From assembly GCA_000708835.1 (NCBI GenBank), contig DF237423.1, positions 1 to 64,000 on the forward strand: DNA of 64,000 nt, written 5' to 3'. The position numbers were made by a program, and so were the translations under genes. The notes below the pieces were generated by a model, which ran no database searches, was not told the DNA's origin, and saw only the letters and a program-made list of their open reading frames with translations. Shown here piece by piece: positions 11,901-24,160 of the stretch. The stretch is from Klebsormidium nitens. Taxonomy: Eukaryota > Streptophyta > Klebsormidiophyceae > Klebsormidiales > Klebsormidiaceae. Every line of letters starts with the position of its first letter. Positions within the stretch are counted from its first letter, which is position 1.

Positions 11901-13526
11901 GCCTCGTCCAGCTAGTGTCGTAGTACGCTGGGTCTCCATGCACTATCCTCCCGACCTGGAACCACAGACCGTCGTCCAGGATCGTCCCGTAACCAGCGTA
12001 CAAGTATTCCAGGTCCTTAAAGTTGGTGTGGTTCTGCAAAGAGGGACGGTACAGCATCATAATCAAAACTATTGCCCCTGACGCTAGCCAGCGCGTTTTG
12101 TCAGGGACGTGTCGTGGTTTCTGCTGCAGGCAGGCGACAGAGGCGATCGCTGCGAAGCGTGATCTCCACATGATGGACACATGAAAGGTTCCAATTGGGG
12201 AACCGAAAGTCCAACGTCCACATGATCACAGACAGTGTATCTGCGGCGGTCTGGAACACTGATTTGCCCTTTGAAAGTGACGAACAGGCTGGACTGACAA
12301 GCTGACGGATGACAACATCCTCTCTGCTCTGGCGCCAATCCCCCACCGGCCTGCCCTCCAGAATGCCAACTATCAGGCACCATGTCTTGGTGAAACATAC
12401 GCAATTGTAGAAGATGGATCGAAGGAGCTCACCAACGGTGCAGGCGTGAAATACAGCAGGTTGTCCAGGATCTGTATCCGCAGGCCCATGTGGCAGTTGT
12501 TCACATCAAACTTGTAGCCGGCAAACTCCTCCTCATTGCTGTGGCCAAGGAGAGGGACCACTCAGTTCCTGAGAGCTCCTCGATATAAAGAAGCCATTCA
12601 AAGAGCGACTACACCTCGTTTGAACATTGAGCGCGCAGTTCCTGGACAGAGGTTCCTCTTCCCGTCTACGGTGGTCCAGAGAGGGCATCCCACAGAATCC
12701 ACTGTATAGTAATCGAGCGAACGCAGCCCCTTCATTGCATAAGGGCTTATATAATGATGGAGCCGAGGCTCAGCTGAAGTGAAAGATGATTGGTTGCAGA
12801 TAGACTAGGAGGAAGAGGATTAGATGCGGTCAAGATCTGTTGAGGGGCACATTATGTCACCTACCTCCAACCCCAGCAAAGGTTCATCCAGCCAGCTTCT
12901 ACCTGCATCATCAAAAGGCAAAAGCTTTGTGTGCTACTTTTCAACGAGTAATGAAGCCGAGGGCGTGCGGATCGACATGACCAAACATATAAATATGACC
13001 CCAAAAACCCTTGCAAGTGACGAGCTTGGTGCAAGATCAGTTCCCTCTTCAGACTGCTGCAAGATCAGAGTCTGTTCAGAATGATAAGCAATGCTGCGAG
13101 GCCGCTTCCCTCTTCCCTTTTTCTCACCTGCTCTTTGGTGATGACCGGAAGCGGCTCTAGCGCCTGCACCACACGCAGGGCGCGCGAAATGTGGATCGTG
13201 TCGCATCTGCTCTCCAGGTAGCGATCCACGAAGACCTGCTGTTCTGCATTCTCTGATCCTGGCTCCCAGATTCTGAGACAGGACGCCTTTGGCGCCTCTA
13301 CCACCTCCTGAGGCGCAGCTTCTTTGTGTGGTGTTTCCATCAGGGCGGTGGACGACATGCTGCGTGTGAGCTCAGAGGACAACGTCAGAAGCGTCCGAGA
13401 GATGGACACGACAAACAGGCAAAGGAACACCACAAAGGCGAGGATCAGGAAGCGCTGCCCCAGGGCTCTGCGCACGAGGAAGATCGCCTGACGCGCTCTC
13501 CATCCCCAGGATCGCTTAGAAGCCAT
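8920..13526 (-). CDS. GT90 family glycosyltransferase (POGLUT/CAP10-like), type II membrane protein
   Basis: Predicted Golgi/ER lumenal O-glucosyl- or xylosyltransferase of CAZy family GT90 (CAP10 domain). Exons: 13526-13128, 12531-12433, 12033-11899, 10567-10371, 9703-8920, giving about 537 aa. The N-terminus is basic and then has a hydrophobic segment at about residues 25-43 (FLILAFVVFLCLFVV), as expected for a signal anchor. CAP10 landmarks follow in order: NNCHMGLRIQILDNLLYF; DADFLLSFSDRCAP; WRGTLTAVEPRARV; then KYLLDVEGHGPSFRLKNLLL, WFYPDLKAYKHYIPI and ERGAAFAKQYI. The KYL-GxxxSFRxK-YPxLKxxxHYIP series is closer to animal POGLUT/KDELC proteins than to the usual plant DUF821 type; that comparison is from memory. 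No KDEL-like end is seen (it ends SLCNQ). Intron 3 holds a decayed array of exon-4 edge copies, and intron 4 has a long polypyrimidine tract. The acceptor of exon 2 could be one or two codons off. Confidence 0.87.
9711..9950 (+). repeat. Polypurine/polypyrimidine tract in GT90 intron 4
   Basis: About 240 nt of almost pure G/A on the plus strand (GGAAGGAAGGCGAGAAAG type, imperfect), so pyrimidine on the gene's strand. It lies directly upstream of the acceptor of the last GT90 exon (9703). It is far longer than an ordinary polypyrimidine tract. Confidence 0.85.
10531..11160 (-). repeat. Decayed tandem array of the GT90 exon-4 5' edge
   Basis: The exon-4 start (ALHALTSLQEMLAD) with its acceptor is echoed five times upstream in intron 3. 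The anchor hexamer (TTGCAG/CTGCAG type in plus orientation) sits at 10545 or so in the exon and at about 10655, 10770, 10881, 10998 and 11125. Spacing is therefore about 110-127 bp. Surrounding words recur: GGTCGGTTAGCAT, GTGCAACGCCTGCGAGAA, GCGG..TTGGTTACTGGG, TATAAGCAG. Copies differ by substitutions and small indels. Confidence 0.8.
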
Positions 13527-15443
13527 GGCGCACTACCCCTGCACTACCTACATCTATGGTCCTGAAAGCTGAGAAAGGAGGAAAGGGCAGCTTTCGAGGG
13601 CAAATGCTGCGACATGCCACCATGCGGTATGTAGGTACCTACCTATTTCAATATCGCTACCGATTTCATTATGCATGCAACAACGCAGCGATCCAGATCG
13701 AGGAACAACTTGAAGAAGGTCATGATTCGGTCACGATTCGATGCCCTGGATGATTGGCAGAGTGGTACCGCAGAACCAGGTACCGTACCACGTGAGTTAC
13801 CTAATCGCCACGTGGACGGCAGCGCACGTTCAACGAATCTAGCTGTACGGTATCAATTCGGAAGGCTTTTGAACTGACGTCATGCTGTGAAGCGAAAGCC
13901 TGTTAAAGGGATCCCTCAACAGTGCTGCCATCACCAGCAATTGAATGCCGTGCGGAAAACAGCGCGCACACAACTTGCAAAAACTTGGGGAAACTTGACC
14001 TAAAGGCCTAGAGACGAACTACCTAGTACGCTCAAGGAGCCAGCGAATCGATCAGAAGGTAGCAACATTGATGCGCAAGCGCGCCTGAAGCCCGACGCTT
14101 AATTCTCTATATATGCAGATCTGAAGATTTGGGGGCGTCTGAATGGGGGCTTATGAACTTGGCCTTTCTCTGACCATGTGTAGCAATGTATTCCGAACCT
14201 TTCACACACGGAAAATATCATACGGGACAGACATGGTAGGATGGCCTGGAGACACGTGCAGCCGCTCAAATAGGGCAGCTAATTGTCGAAAGGTATCAAC
14301 GTCGATCTTATTCCTGGATTCCGTTCATCAACTCACTAGGTCTTCGATTCACCGTCGGTAAAGGATGGGTACAGGATCTAGGTAAGTTTTCATGAGGGTA
14401 CATCCGAGAGCCTTTCTACGGAATGCTGCACGCAAGCGACTGAATACCTATCTGGGTCTGAAGCACCATATGTGCGTCCCTATACATCAGGCCGGTTGAT
14501 GGGCTGATGCTCCACATGTGACTGATCAGGAACGCAAAAGCGAGGTTGCTTTCGAATCATTGCATTTTCAAAACAAGCGCGCAGCACAAAGTGAATCAGT
14601 CTGAACAAGCCGAATAACCGAAGGAACCCTGCGGGGTCAAGCTTGTTTGATCGTCACTCAGCGGCAGATGAAGCCCACTAGTGCTATAAATAGACCTGGG
14701 CCAGGACAGAAGCTAACCAGAACAAGCAGGGCTACTAGAGGTGGACACTGCTCTACAATATCAAATTCAACGAGAAGCGGTCCCTTCGTACTCGTCGTAC
14801 TGTCCACATCTGACCACAAGGCTGACTTGCTTGATGAAAGCTCCAGTCCTCTTCCGTCCACACTGTACATGTTAGTTAGTTAGTTAGTTCAGCCTTGACT
14901 ATCTAGTTGCTAATGACAAATGAAGTATGTCAACAGTGTTGACACGAAGAGAGATTAAACCTACTTGCGCTCCAACGGCAATTCCAAAAAACGACCTTCG
15001 CCTGATTGGATTCACCTGTTGACCTGCCCGTTACACTGTATGGCCCCTACCGCTATCTGCAGATTGGATATCCTGGGGAACCCTCGCCCGGACTGCACGC
15101 AGTTGATGTCGAATCTCATCAAGTTTCTATCTAGAAAGAACGCCGTCGAGTCGTCACCTTTTATATCCCAAGACCTTTGCAAACTGCAAGCAACTATGTG
15201 AAGTTGTGGCAGGCCAATCTCTTCATCATAGCCAGAGGTGCATGCGACACGAGCTCTGGTCCCGCTTTGTACTAAAGGCCGACGCTCATGCCCTCAACAC
15301 CAAACGAACCGACAGTGTACTGCCTTGACCCCTATTCTATCCGCGTGCTCGCACTTTAGCCATGCGAGGCTGGTCCGAGCGGGGCCGGCAAGCGGAGACG
15401 TGCTTGGCTCATGTCTCGAAGCCAACTAGAGTACGTAATACGA
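13527..15443. other. Intergenic, GT90 5' side to kinase 3' end
   Basis: No supported gene. It contains the presumed GT90 promoter just above 13526, a (TTAG)n microsatellite at about 14873-14891, and GGTACC-rich sequence at 13760-13800 resembling that near 8120-8240. Short open stretches here have no splice or family support. Confidence 0.5.
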
Positions 15444-18400
15444 TCAGGATCGTTCTCTGTTTCGTAGGTTTTGGCTCTTGGGGAAGGCGCCGCCGGCATA
15501 TGGCAACGCGCTGCTGCCGTGATCCAGATCAAAAACGCCCTTGCCCTGCACAAGGAAGGGGTGCCGAGTTTATGACGGAACTGGACATGTGTCTTGTTTC
15601 TGCACGCCCTTGGAACGATGGACGTCCGATTCCATGCATCTCATGGATTCCAAGCTTCACAAGCTGAGCAAAAGCAGACGGGAATCCTGGTTTTCATGGG
15701 TGTTGATTTTGTCAGGGTCGTTTCGAAAGAGTGGTATAAGACATACGTAAGTCTCGTTGTTACGGACAGAATATCCAGTGTCCTTTCAACCGACTTGTAA
15801 GCAATCCAATGTGGTCCAAAGCTCACCCGGCTCGGTGCCCGCCCGCTGGCGAGCTCGTGCCCCGCGCCGCGACTCCTGATCGACACGTGTGAATCCAGCT
15901 GTAAGCAAAAGGAGGCGCGGTTCTTAAGAATGTGTCTCCCCGTCACGTCGTCTCGGGTCGTGCTGCTGTCTCATTGTTTCACAACTTATCGAGAATCTTT
16001 CCTCAAAGCCCCCTTTTGCTTCTAGTTACGTAAGATGAGTACGGAAACAGACCAGAATATCATCCCCTTCTAGCAGAAGAACGTGCTATCTAGCAGAAGA
16101 ACGTGCTATTAACGAACAGATAAGCCCTCAAAACAACGTCTCATCCATTTCACGTCGCGCTTACTTGCTCATCCTGTCCGCTCTCCAGCCTCTCATCGAC
16201 CGGCGCGATCTTCGCCCTCCCCAGGAGCCGCTCTTGCATCAGGGGGGTCGATGTCCTGCCATCCAGAGCCCCCCCTCCCGGGAACGCGCCTAGCAACCCG
16301 TGTCCCGCCTTCAGGTTACGGCTGGCGGGCCGCGCGTCCATCGCGGCCGCGTTTGCATCAGAGCCGTCCGATGAGAGGCGCCCGTGGCTCGTGGTCGCGT
16401 GTCGGTACTCACTGCCGCCGCGCTCCATCGACGGCCCGCTTGCAAACTGCTGCGAGGGGCCGTATCCGTACTGCAAACGACGAGGACTGCTTGGTCAAAC
16501 ACCAATACGCCTTGATAATCCATTAATGCAGAGCTTTTGTCAACTCCTGTCCGCCCTCTGGAAAAGTTCCTCAGATTTGACATGATACTATTCGCCCTTA
16601 AAAAGCGACACGAAAGCGGGTCAAAGTGCGGCTCACATTGTTGTGAGACTCGGGGATCTCTTCTGCACACTTTGCCTTGTCGCACACACAGTCGCTAACG
16701 CCGAAAAAAATCGACGTCTTCGATCTCCATGCGCCTCCACTCACCCGTTTCAGTTGCTGGAGGCCCCGTGTTGGGTGCTGTCCGTTGCCTGGGGGCTCCC
16801 GTGCTCTGCTCGGTCCAGCCCCGGAGTAGCTCGACGAGGCCTGCTGCAGCGATGTGGGCAGGCCACCGGCCCGGTGACCCACCCCCACCTGAAAGGCAAA
16901 CCGTTTCCGGTCAGAAACGTCCGCACGACTTGTCGAGTCGTATGACTAAGTTGTTCATGAGCAGGGCGAAGCTCTATATTCTGTCCGTTCAGCCATCAAA
17001 GCACTCGCGATGATTGCTCTGTAGCAAAACAGGAAACTATTTGCAAGGTGGCGGACAAAAGAAGGCCCACGAAGGAACAGAAATCCTATCACGCGCAAAG
17101 AGACTTATAATACGTAATGGAACCTATCATACGCAAAGGGACCTCTCATAGGGCCGGCTCGACTGCTACCGCTTAGAAGGGCACAAGCTCCTTACCGTTC
17201 TTTTCCGCTGAGGCTGGCTCGCCAGCGCTATCTGGACCGGATGCTGTCCGCGTGGGCTCCTCTCCGGTCCTGCGATCGTTCCGTTCTCCTCCTCAATCCG
17301 CTCCCTCTGTAACTCGCGCTCGCGCCGCAACCGCTCCTTTCCCGCCCCGTGACTCGCTTGGCTCCCGACATCGTAAGGCGACGGCAGGTGATTTTCTTGC
17401 ATGTCGCGGCGACCCGCAGTTCGAGAGTTGTGACCGCTGCAAATGGAGAAGCAGGCAAGGGCGTTGGTAAGGACCGATTGGAAAGGGTCTCGAAAATCAC
17501 TGCTGAAGGTACGATGTAAGGTTGGCGCAGAGCTTTGCAAGTCAAAGCAAGATTCCTGGGATAGAATCTCGACTAAACATGATGCGCTGGGCTCTGTTCA
17601 GAGCGGAGCCGAAGCTTCAAAGAGATTGCATGACATGCACAAGCATCTAGGCACGCCTCCCCACCTTATTTCTGAAATCTGGACCGATCCGCGCGACCGT
17701 AGCTCCTTCCTTCGACGACCTGCAGATTGCACGACCGGTTGGAATGTGAAGAAGACAAGAGAAACTTCTCCTCAGAATTAACCTAGATCAGAGAAGAATA
17801 AATGGCCTTTGCACCCAGGAAATAACTTGATTATCAACCCTGCAGTAACACGGCTACTCCTGCTGCGGAGCTCGTTTGTTAAGTCGTTTTCGAGGTGCCT
17901 TTGAATGGACAAACAGACACCGGTAAGCGCTCCGAACCGACAGAAGCACCAAAACGAGACGTCTGTTGTCACTCTTTGAGGTCCTTATTCGCACCTTCCA
18001 TTGCGGCCTCCTCGTGCTCCTCGACTTTACACCCCACCGCCGGCAGCAGCGGCGTCGGCACCGGTTCCGGCCGCAGGGGGGTCCCCCGCAACCCCTCTTC
18101 CCGCTCCTTCTTAGCTTTCTCGCGCTCCCCGCGACCGTGTCGCGTCGCGGGGCGGCTCTCCGAGTCGCCATCCGCGCGCGCGGCCCCCTTCTGCGACGCG
18201 AGCGACGTCGGGGCGCGCCGGTCCGCCTTGCTGCGGCTCGGCGCACGCTCCAAAACCCCGTCCAAACCCCCAGCCTCGAAGCCGCCCGCGATGCTCTGCA
18301 GCTGCGCGTCCAAATTGTAACCGACCCCGTCCGTGACGGAGTCTCTGGCTGTCGTGGCCGCGCTGACGTTCTCGTGACGCAAGCTCAGCCCTTCCACCGC

Positions 18401-21400
18401 GAGGCCGTCCCCGTCGGACGTCCGGAACTTCCGCTCCGCGTTGCCTTCCGGCGGAGCCTCGGACGGAACGCCCTCCAGCAGCGTCGGAAGCGGGGAGATC
18501 CGCGTGCCCGCCTGCGTGGAGTCGCGCCCGGACGTCGACGACCCCGCGGCCGCGTCCGCTTTTCGCACCGCTGTCCGCTGCTGCTTCGGGTGCGCCCCGG
18601 GCATGGACCCCAGCGCCAGGGGGGGCACGATTCCGTGCTTCGGGGGGGGGCCGGTTCCCGCCTTCTTCGACCCCCCCTTTTTGACGGGCCCCGCGTGGAG
18701 CCCCTTCGTCCGGGGCTTCCCGTCGCTGACCACGCTCTGGGTGTCGATGTCCATCTCGCTGTCGTCTCCATTTCGGAGCTCCGACTGTTCGCTTTGGTCG
18801 ATCTCCATCCCCTCCGGCTCCTTGTCCCCGGCGCGCCGTCCCTTCGCTTTTTCTTTCGGCATCGCCTTCCGCTCCTTCCCGACGGTCGTTGAACCCCCCT
18901 CCGACGGCGAAACCATCAGACCACGCTCGCGCTTCCTGCTCGGGGGCGGCTTCAGTTCTTGCTGCGAAGTCTGCCTCTCGAGCTGTGGCGGCTTCGCTGC
19001 GGTTTTGCCCTGCGACGGCTCTTCCTCGGACACCGCCTGGAGCGCCGCCGCGGCCGGGCTCTGAAACCCTAAACCCTTGGGCAGGTTGCGCCGCGGCGAC
19101 GTCGCCTCGTCGTTCAGGCCGCTGTCGGGCGTCGCCTCGAAGGTCGTGCAGCTCGCCGTTTCCGCAGGCGCGCGCGCGCGCTTGGGAGTGACCAGAAGGT
19201 CGTTTGCGACGCTGCCACGTGTCGAGGGGCGGGTTTCGATGAGCGCCGTGGACTCGTGGTCGTCGGCCGCGGCCGCGGCGGAGTAGTTTGCGGACGGCGC
19301 GCTCGCGGTGGCGGACGGCAGGTGGACGTCCGTCAGGCCGTCGAAGTACGCGTGCTCAAGACACTGCTCCGCAGTCAGGCGCTGCAAATGCCAAAAGATC
19401 TCCGCGCTCTATTGCCGTTCTATAATTCGCACTGTTTCTTCGAAAGCTTGCTAATGCTGTTGGTCAAGAACTTTGGATCGAAAACGTCGCTGCTGAGTCC
19501 GGGATTGTCAGGGTAGGCCACTCGAGATGGTCTCTCCGTGCAGACAGGGGACCGGCTTGGTTTTCTGTCAGCAGTTCCACGAGTCCCAAACTCGCAAGTA
19601 CACGTCCGACTGGTCATTTACAAAACGCTTGCGAAGTTGTCAAAGCGAAAGTTGAAATGATCTCTAGGAATCGAGTCATGCAATTTACCTTTCTGGGGTC
19701 CATGTTGAGCAGTCCCTTCATCAGGTCGAGGCCGGCTGGAGATAGCTTCCCAGCGTACCGTCTATCGAGCATCTGCAATTGCAAGACAAGACCAACCTTA
19801 GCAATCTGCTCGGAAGCGCCGCTTGCCTTAACCCCCATACTCTCAGAGGATGAGAAGGACCACGGAACAGAGAAACAAACTCGCATCCGCGTTTAGTGCA
19901 AAAGAAAAAGAACTTTATCAGTTCATATAATGTCTCCAACGACCTCGTCTCACGTCTTGGACCAAGTGTCAGCCGCTGTCGATTGCACGGCGACTCAAGG
20001 ACCCGAGAGGCCTTACCTCTGGTCGCCCCATGTCGGGAAACTTGAAGCCAGCATAGCGAGGATTCCGGAGGAACAGCTCCATGTGCTCTCCCGTGAGCGC
20101 GCCCATGACCTTCTGGATTATGTACAACTGAGGCAAACAGGAGCGCGGGTCAGCACAATCCTTGATTGGTACACATTCCTTCATGTGGACGCATCACCCC
20201 ATCCCTCCTTTCCAATGTTCAATCCTCTCATTTGATTCGATGGGGTCCCAAAAGTTGGTAATAGACAGTCTTCTTTGCGCTGATTTGAAAGTAAGAGCGA
20301 CCTATCCGAGCTGCAGTTTCAAAGACGTTGTGATAGACGCAGACCCTGACCAAGAACGTGGTCCTTTGAATTTAAAAGCCTTTTGTTCAGGTAATCGAAG
20401 ACAGGGTTAGTTAAGTGTTTCCTCACTTGGTCAATGTCGCTCTCTCCTGGAAAGACGGGTTGGCCATCCACTAGCTCCCCCATCATGCACCCCACGGCCC
20501 ACTGGTCCACCTCCTTCCCGTAGTCTGTTGACCCCAGCAGAAGCTCAGGGGCGCGATACCTAAAGAAAAGGCTCATTTCGATCCTATTTTTAGAACAGAC
20601 GTTTCTTCCAGTTCTTCAATAACTCGCCTGAAGACAAGTAACATCAATGAACTAGCCCTTATTGTGCTGTGTTCAGGCATCTGCTGAGGTTGAATGCGTC
20701 CTAGCTTCAAGTCAGCCAAAACTGTTTCTTCTAAGAACGTCAGAACCTTTTCTCAAAAACAAAGGTTGACCAAATAATGTTGTATGAGCTTCTGCTTACC
20801 ATCTTGTGGCTACATAGTCGGTCAGGGCAGCCCCTTTGTGCGGCAGGGTTCGTGCAAACCCAAAGTCGCAGAGCTTAAGGATTGGTCCCTGGCCCTCTGT
20901 GCCAGGATCAATGAGCAGATTCTCTGGCTGTAAAGATGCAAAAGAGTGAAGTGCGTCATTTCACAGTCTGTGGCCTTGAGTGGTTGAATGATGGCTCGTA
21001 TTGACAGGCAGACTTGCTTATCAGAATGCATAGATAGATAGGGTGGACATATGCATCATCATGGTTCATCGGAGGGTTTCTCTTCATCCCGCTGTTTGTT
21101 TGGTTTTGCAAGATGCAGGCTGTACACACAAAACTGAGGGGCAAGAGTGCCGTCAGCCTTACCTTGATGTCTCTGTGGATGATCTCATGCTGATGACACC
21201 ATGCAATGGCAGTCACAAGCTGGAAGATGAGTTTGCGCACGAGCTCTGGCTCCACTCCTCCTGGCTTCTCCTCCAAAACTTCCAATAGATTCTTGGGAAC
21301 ATACCTGAAGTAAGGGGTGATGATGAGGTTGCTGTTAAGTTGGCTCATTTGAGGAAACAGTAACCTTTGGTCTCTCAGTGCCTTGTGCATGCATAGACCT

Positions 21401-22065
21401 CCGCAAGTTTGCAGAGGTAGCATTCCCTGGCTTCAATTAGCAAAATCTGCACCAAGTCTGGGGCAACTTGCACTGCATTTTCCCTTGTGAACCTTACTGT
21501 TCTTGACCTGCATGCTTGCCAATATCAAAAGAATGAAACAGCTATAGGAAAGTGCTATTCACAGCGCTTGCACAGCCTCTTCATGGCATGACTGATGTGC
21601 TCAAGGAAGGTTCGGCATTGAGATTGAGGCAGATGCGCAAGTCAGTCTTCAATGTTTACAACTGGCTATTTGGCTATTTGCAATGACCTAAGTACTCCAA
21701 TGAGCGTCCAAACCAGCAAAGCTCACATGACAACACTTTTTCATAATTGCTGAAGGGAAGGCTAAGTAATCCCACAGTAAACGTAGGAAGAATCCAGTAC
21801 CAAACTAAACGGATGCCACTTACTCAAAAACGAGGTACAGCTTGCCCTTCCTTCTGAAAGCCTCCTTGAGGTCAACAATGTTGTCCTGCCTGAGCATGCG
21901 CAACATCTTGACCTCTCGGAGGGTCGTCTTTCGGACAATCTCGTCATCATCTCCCTCCTTGAACTTCTTCACCGCCACAATCTCTCCGGTTTCCTTATTC
22001 TTGCACTTCAAAACGACTCCATATGCCCCTTCTCCGACAACTCCAAGTACCTCGTACTTGTTCAT
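15444..22065 (-). CDS. CDKL5-like (CMGC) serine/threonine protein kinase, 12 exons
   Basis: Cyclin-dependent-kinase-like kinase. In algae and animals CDKL5-type kinases act at cilia/flagella and control their length (Chlamydomonas LF5 is of this type). Exons: 22065-21824, 21304-21163, 20927-20800, 20559-20427, 20127-20017, 19772-19689, 19381-17995, 17395-17196, 16888-16745, 16470-16165, 15898-15827, 15545-15444. All phases agree, giving about 1016 aa. The kinase domain spans residues about 4-290: P-loop GEGAYGVV at 11-18, Lys33 (VAVKKF), HRD at 124-126 followed by IKPENLL, DFG at 149-151, and the CDKL-type T-x-Y loop TDY at 164-166 before [15 protein letters not shown]. Exon 7 encodes about 460 residues of low-complexity, charged sequence with basic clusters. 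The small C-terminal exons have no recognised domain, and their assignment rests on phase, splice sites and composition. The start is the first ATG before NKYEVLG. Confidence 0.87.
16071..16110. repeat. 20-bp tandem duplication in kinase intron 10
   Basis: TAGCAGAAGAACGTGCTATC occurs twice head to tail (the last base of the second copy is T), just downstream of the donor at 16165 on the gene strand. Confidence 0.95.
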
Positions 22066-24160
22066 GGTTCCTGACTCCGGGCCAGAAGCCAATCAGGTCA
22101 GGTTGACCTTGGCACGGTTTGCTGGGGCCACAGCTAGCTCTGGATGGATCATGCCAGCTGGCATACCTGCCCCACCCACAATTGACCTCCACATCATTGC
22201 TCCCTCACCTCCGATTGGCTGGAAGCCCTGTGGCGCCAACAGTTGCTAAACCAGCTTGTCGAACAGGACTTTCAAAGATGCAAATTCAACCGAGCAAGGG
22301 TGTTGTGCCTGCGTCACCGACCCAAACGCTCTGTGATGCCCCCTAATTGCAGCTTTGTATACCAAGACTGAAATCTCGACTCTGCAAGTACCTAATTGAT
22401 TGCAAGGACCATGCGCTAGTCTGAAGCTTTCCCGTTTACACCACTTTCCTTCTGCATTGCCCCGCGGAGTTTTGTCTTCTTAGTTTCGTCAGGAGTTCCT
22501 ATCCGCTCTCTCCATTTCCTTCCCGGCCCTTGACTGGGGTCCTGATGGCTTCACTTGTGACCCTTCAACTTGTACATCTGTTCCCAAACCGTTAGGCAGG
22601 TAGAAAAACATGTAGTAAATGTCTTCAAAGTTGTTTCTAGCTTTCAGCTCCTTACATCAAGCTGGTGGTCTGGTGGAGATTTAGCAGAGTCCAGAATAAG
22701 GTAGAACCATATCCAGATGGACAATGCGGTAAGAATTTAACGAACCGAGGCTTGGCCAATGGGACTGAAAAGCACCGCATGCACAAGCGTCGCCTCTTCA
22801 GGACAGTTCTCCTTCGTACCACAGTACCCTTTATAATAACATTCAGACTATTACATTGGACTTGAACAAATCGCTCGCTGCAATACCCCATCAGAAACTA
22901 ACCGATTGCATTTGGGTGAGCCTGTTTCAGATCGTCATCACCCTGAAAAGGCGTTGCCGATAACAGCTTTCAACCGGAAAACCAAAAGCGGCGTTTGGAG
23001 TTGCAAGGTCCACTTTACCATCTGTGAGGTAGACTTGGCCGCGTCCAAACTCCCATGCGATGACCAGAAAATCGTTGACTTGTTCAAGGGGAGTGGAAGT
23101 TACCCGCTACGTAAGGTTTCAATACCGTCGGCGCAGCACGAGTCAGCCCGGTTCCAGTTCCACCGGGTGAAAACGATGCCAAGCTAGTAGCTACTTCTCG
23201 ACACAAGCTATATCTAACCCTCGGTACCTAGTAAGCTTCTCGTGCTCCGGGTGTCTGTGTACCATGTCGAAATGTACACTCGTACTGAAAGATTGCAACC
23301 GTGTACCTACCTCTGTTCACGTGAAAGCTCAATCACCGACTTCCTAAGCCGAATCTTGGTACTCTATCTCCGTCCGATTGATGAAGTGCACTGATCGGAG
23401 GGTCTGTGGTGTCTTTTTCAGGAGCAGATACATTGCAAGGTCACAAAGAGGGTCAAGAATTTTCGTACAGGAGAGCTACTAGCCGGGGCTACATTGGGCT
23501 AAATTTGAATGGATAAAGCGGGCCGTGTACTTCAAATTCCTGCTAGCTTGAGCTGGCTTGAGCATGTCATTTTATCACAGACGCATCTAGACGCATCATG
23601 ATTGACATAAGTAAGGTTTCCATGAGCTCTGGCAGGCTGCTGCCATGCCAGCCTTGCCAATTGTCGCAACCATATGTCGACGTCCATACCAATGCTCGCA
23701 GCTGACTTATCCAATTTCGAAGAAGCAGGTTGCTGCAGCTTAGGACTGCGTGGTAGAATTGTTGCTGGCTGCTCGTTGCAAATTTCGAGCGTTAGCTCAC
23801 GACTCTTTCCCCGATGAGGCACAGTAATCACGCCTTCAGTAGCGCAGGCTTTCTTCTCGAAAGCTGTAACTCTTGGCCCAGTCCTTCTGCTGCAAATGAT
23901 CGTTCATTCGACCCACCGTCCAGCAATCCTCAGCCATGATGCCCCAGTAAAAGGAGCGAAGCAAGAACCTACGAAAGGAATGACATGGAGAAAAGTAACT
24001 ACTCTTTTGCACATCCGTTTGGGTGCATCAACTGCAGGGCTTCGCTCAGATTGCAAGAGACCAATATTCGATGTAATCTGAGCTGGTCAATAGCTGGCTG
24101 AGCAGGCTATGCCAATAGTATCCGGCGTGCATTCATGCATGAGTTGGGCGCAAGGATCAC
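22066..24160. other. Divergent intergenic region between CDKL5-like kinase and ARL6
   Basis: About 2.1 kb with no coding sequence I can support. The flanking genes are transcribed away from each other, so both promoters should lie here. I did not find a clear TATA box or a recognisable ciliary motif by eye. Confidence 0.55.

Noticed and set aside
19055-19085. AAACCCTAAACCC telomere-like motif
   Set aside because: It is a coding stretch ([10 protein letters not shown] on the minus strand) with only about two units, so not an internal telomere repeat.
17966-19286. Long plus-strand open frames of up to about 300 codons
   Set aside because: They are antisense shadows of the GC-rich low-complexity exon 7 of the CDKL5-like kinase, which is in phase with six kinase-domain exons.
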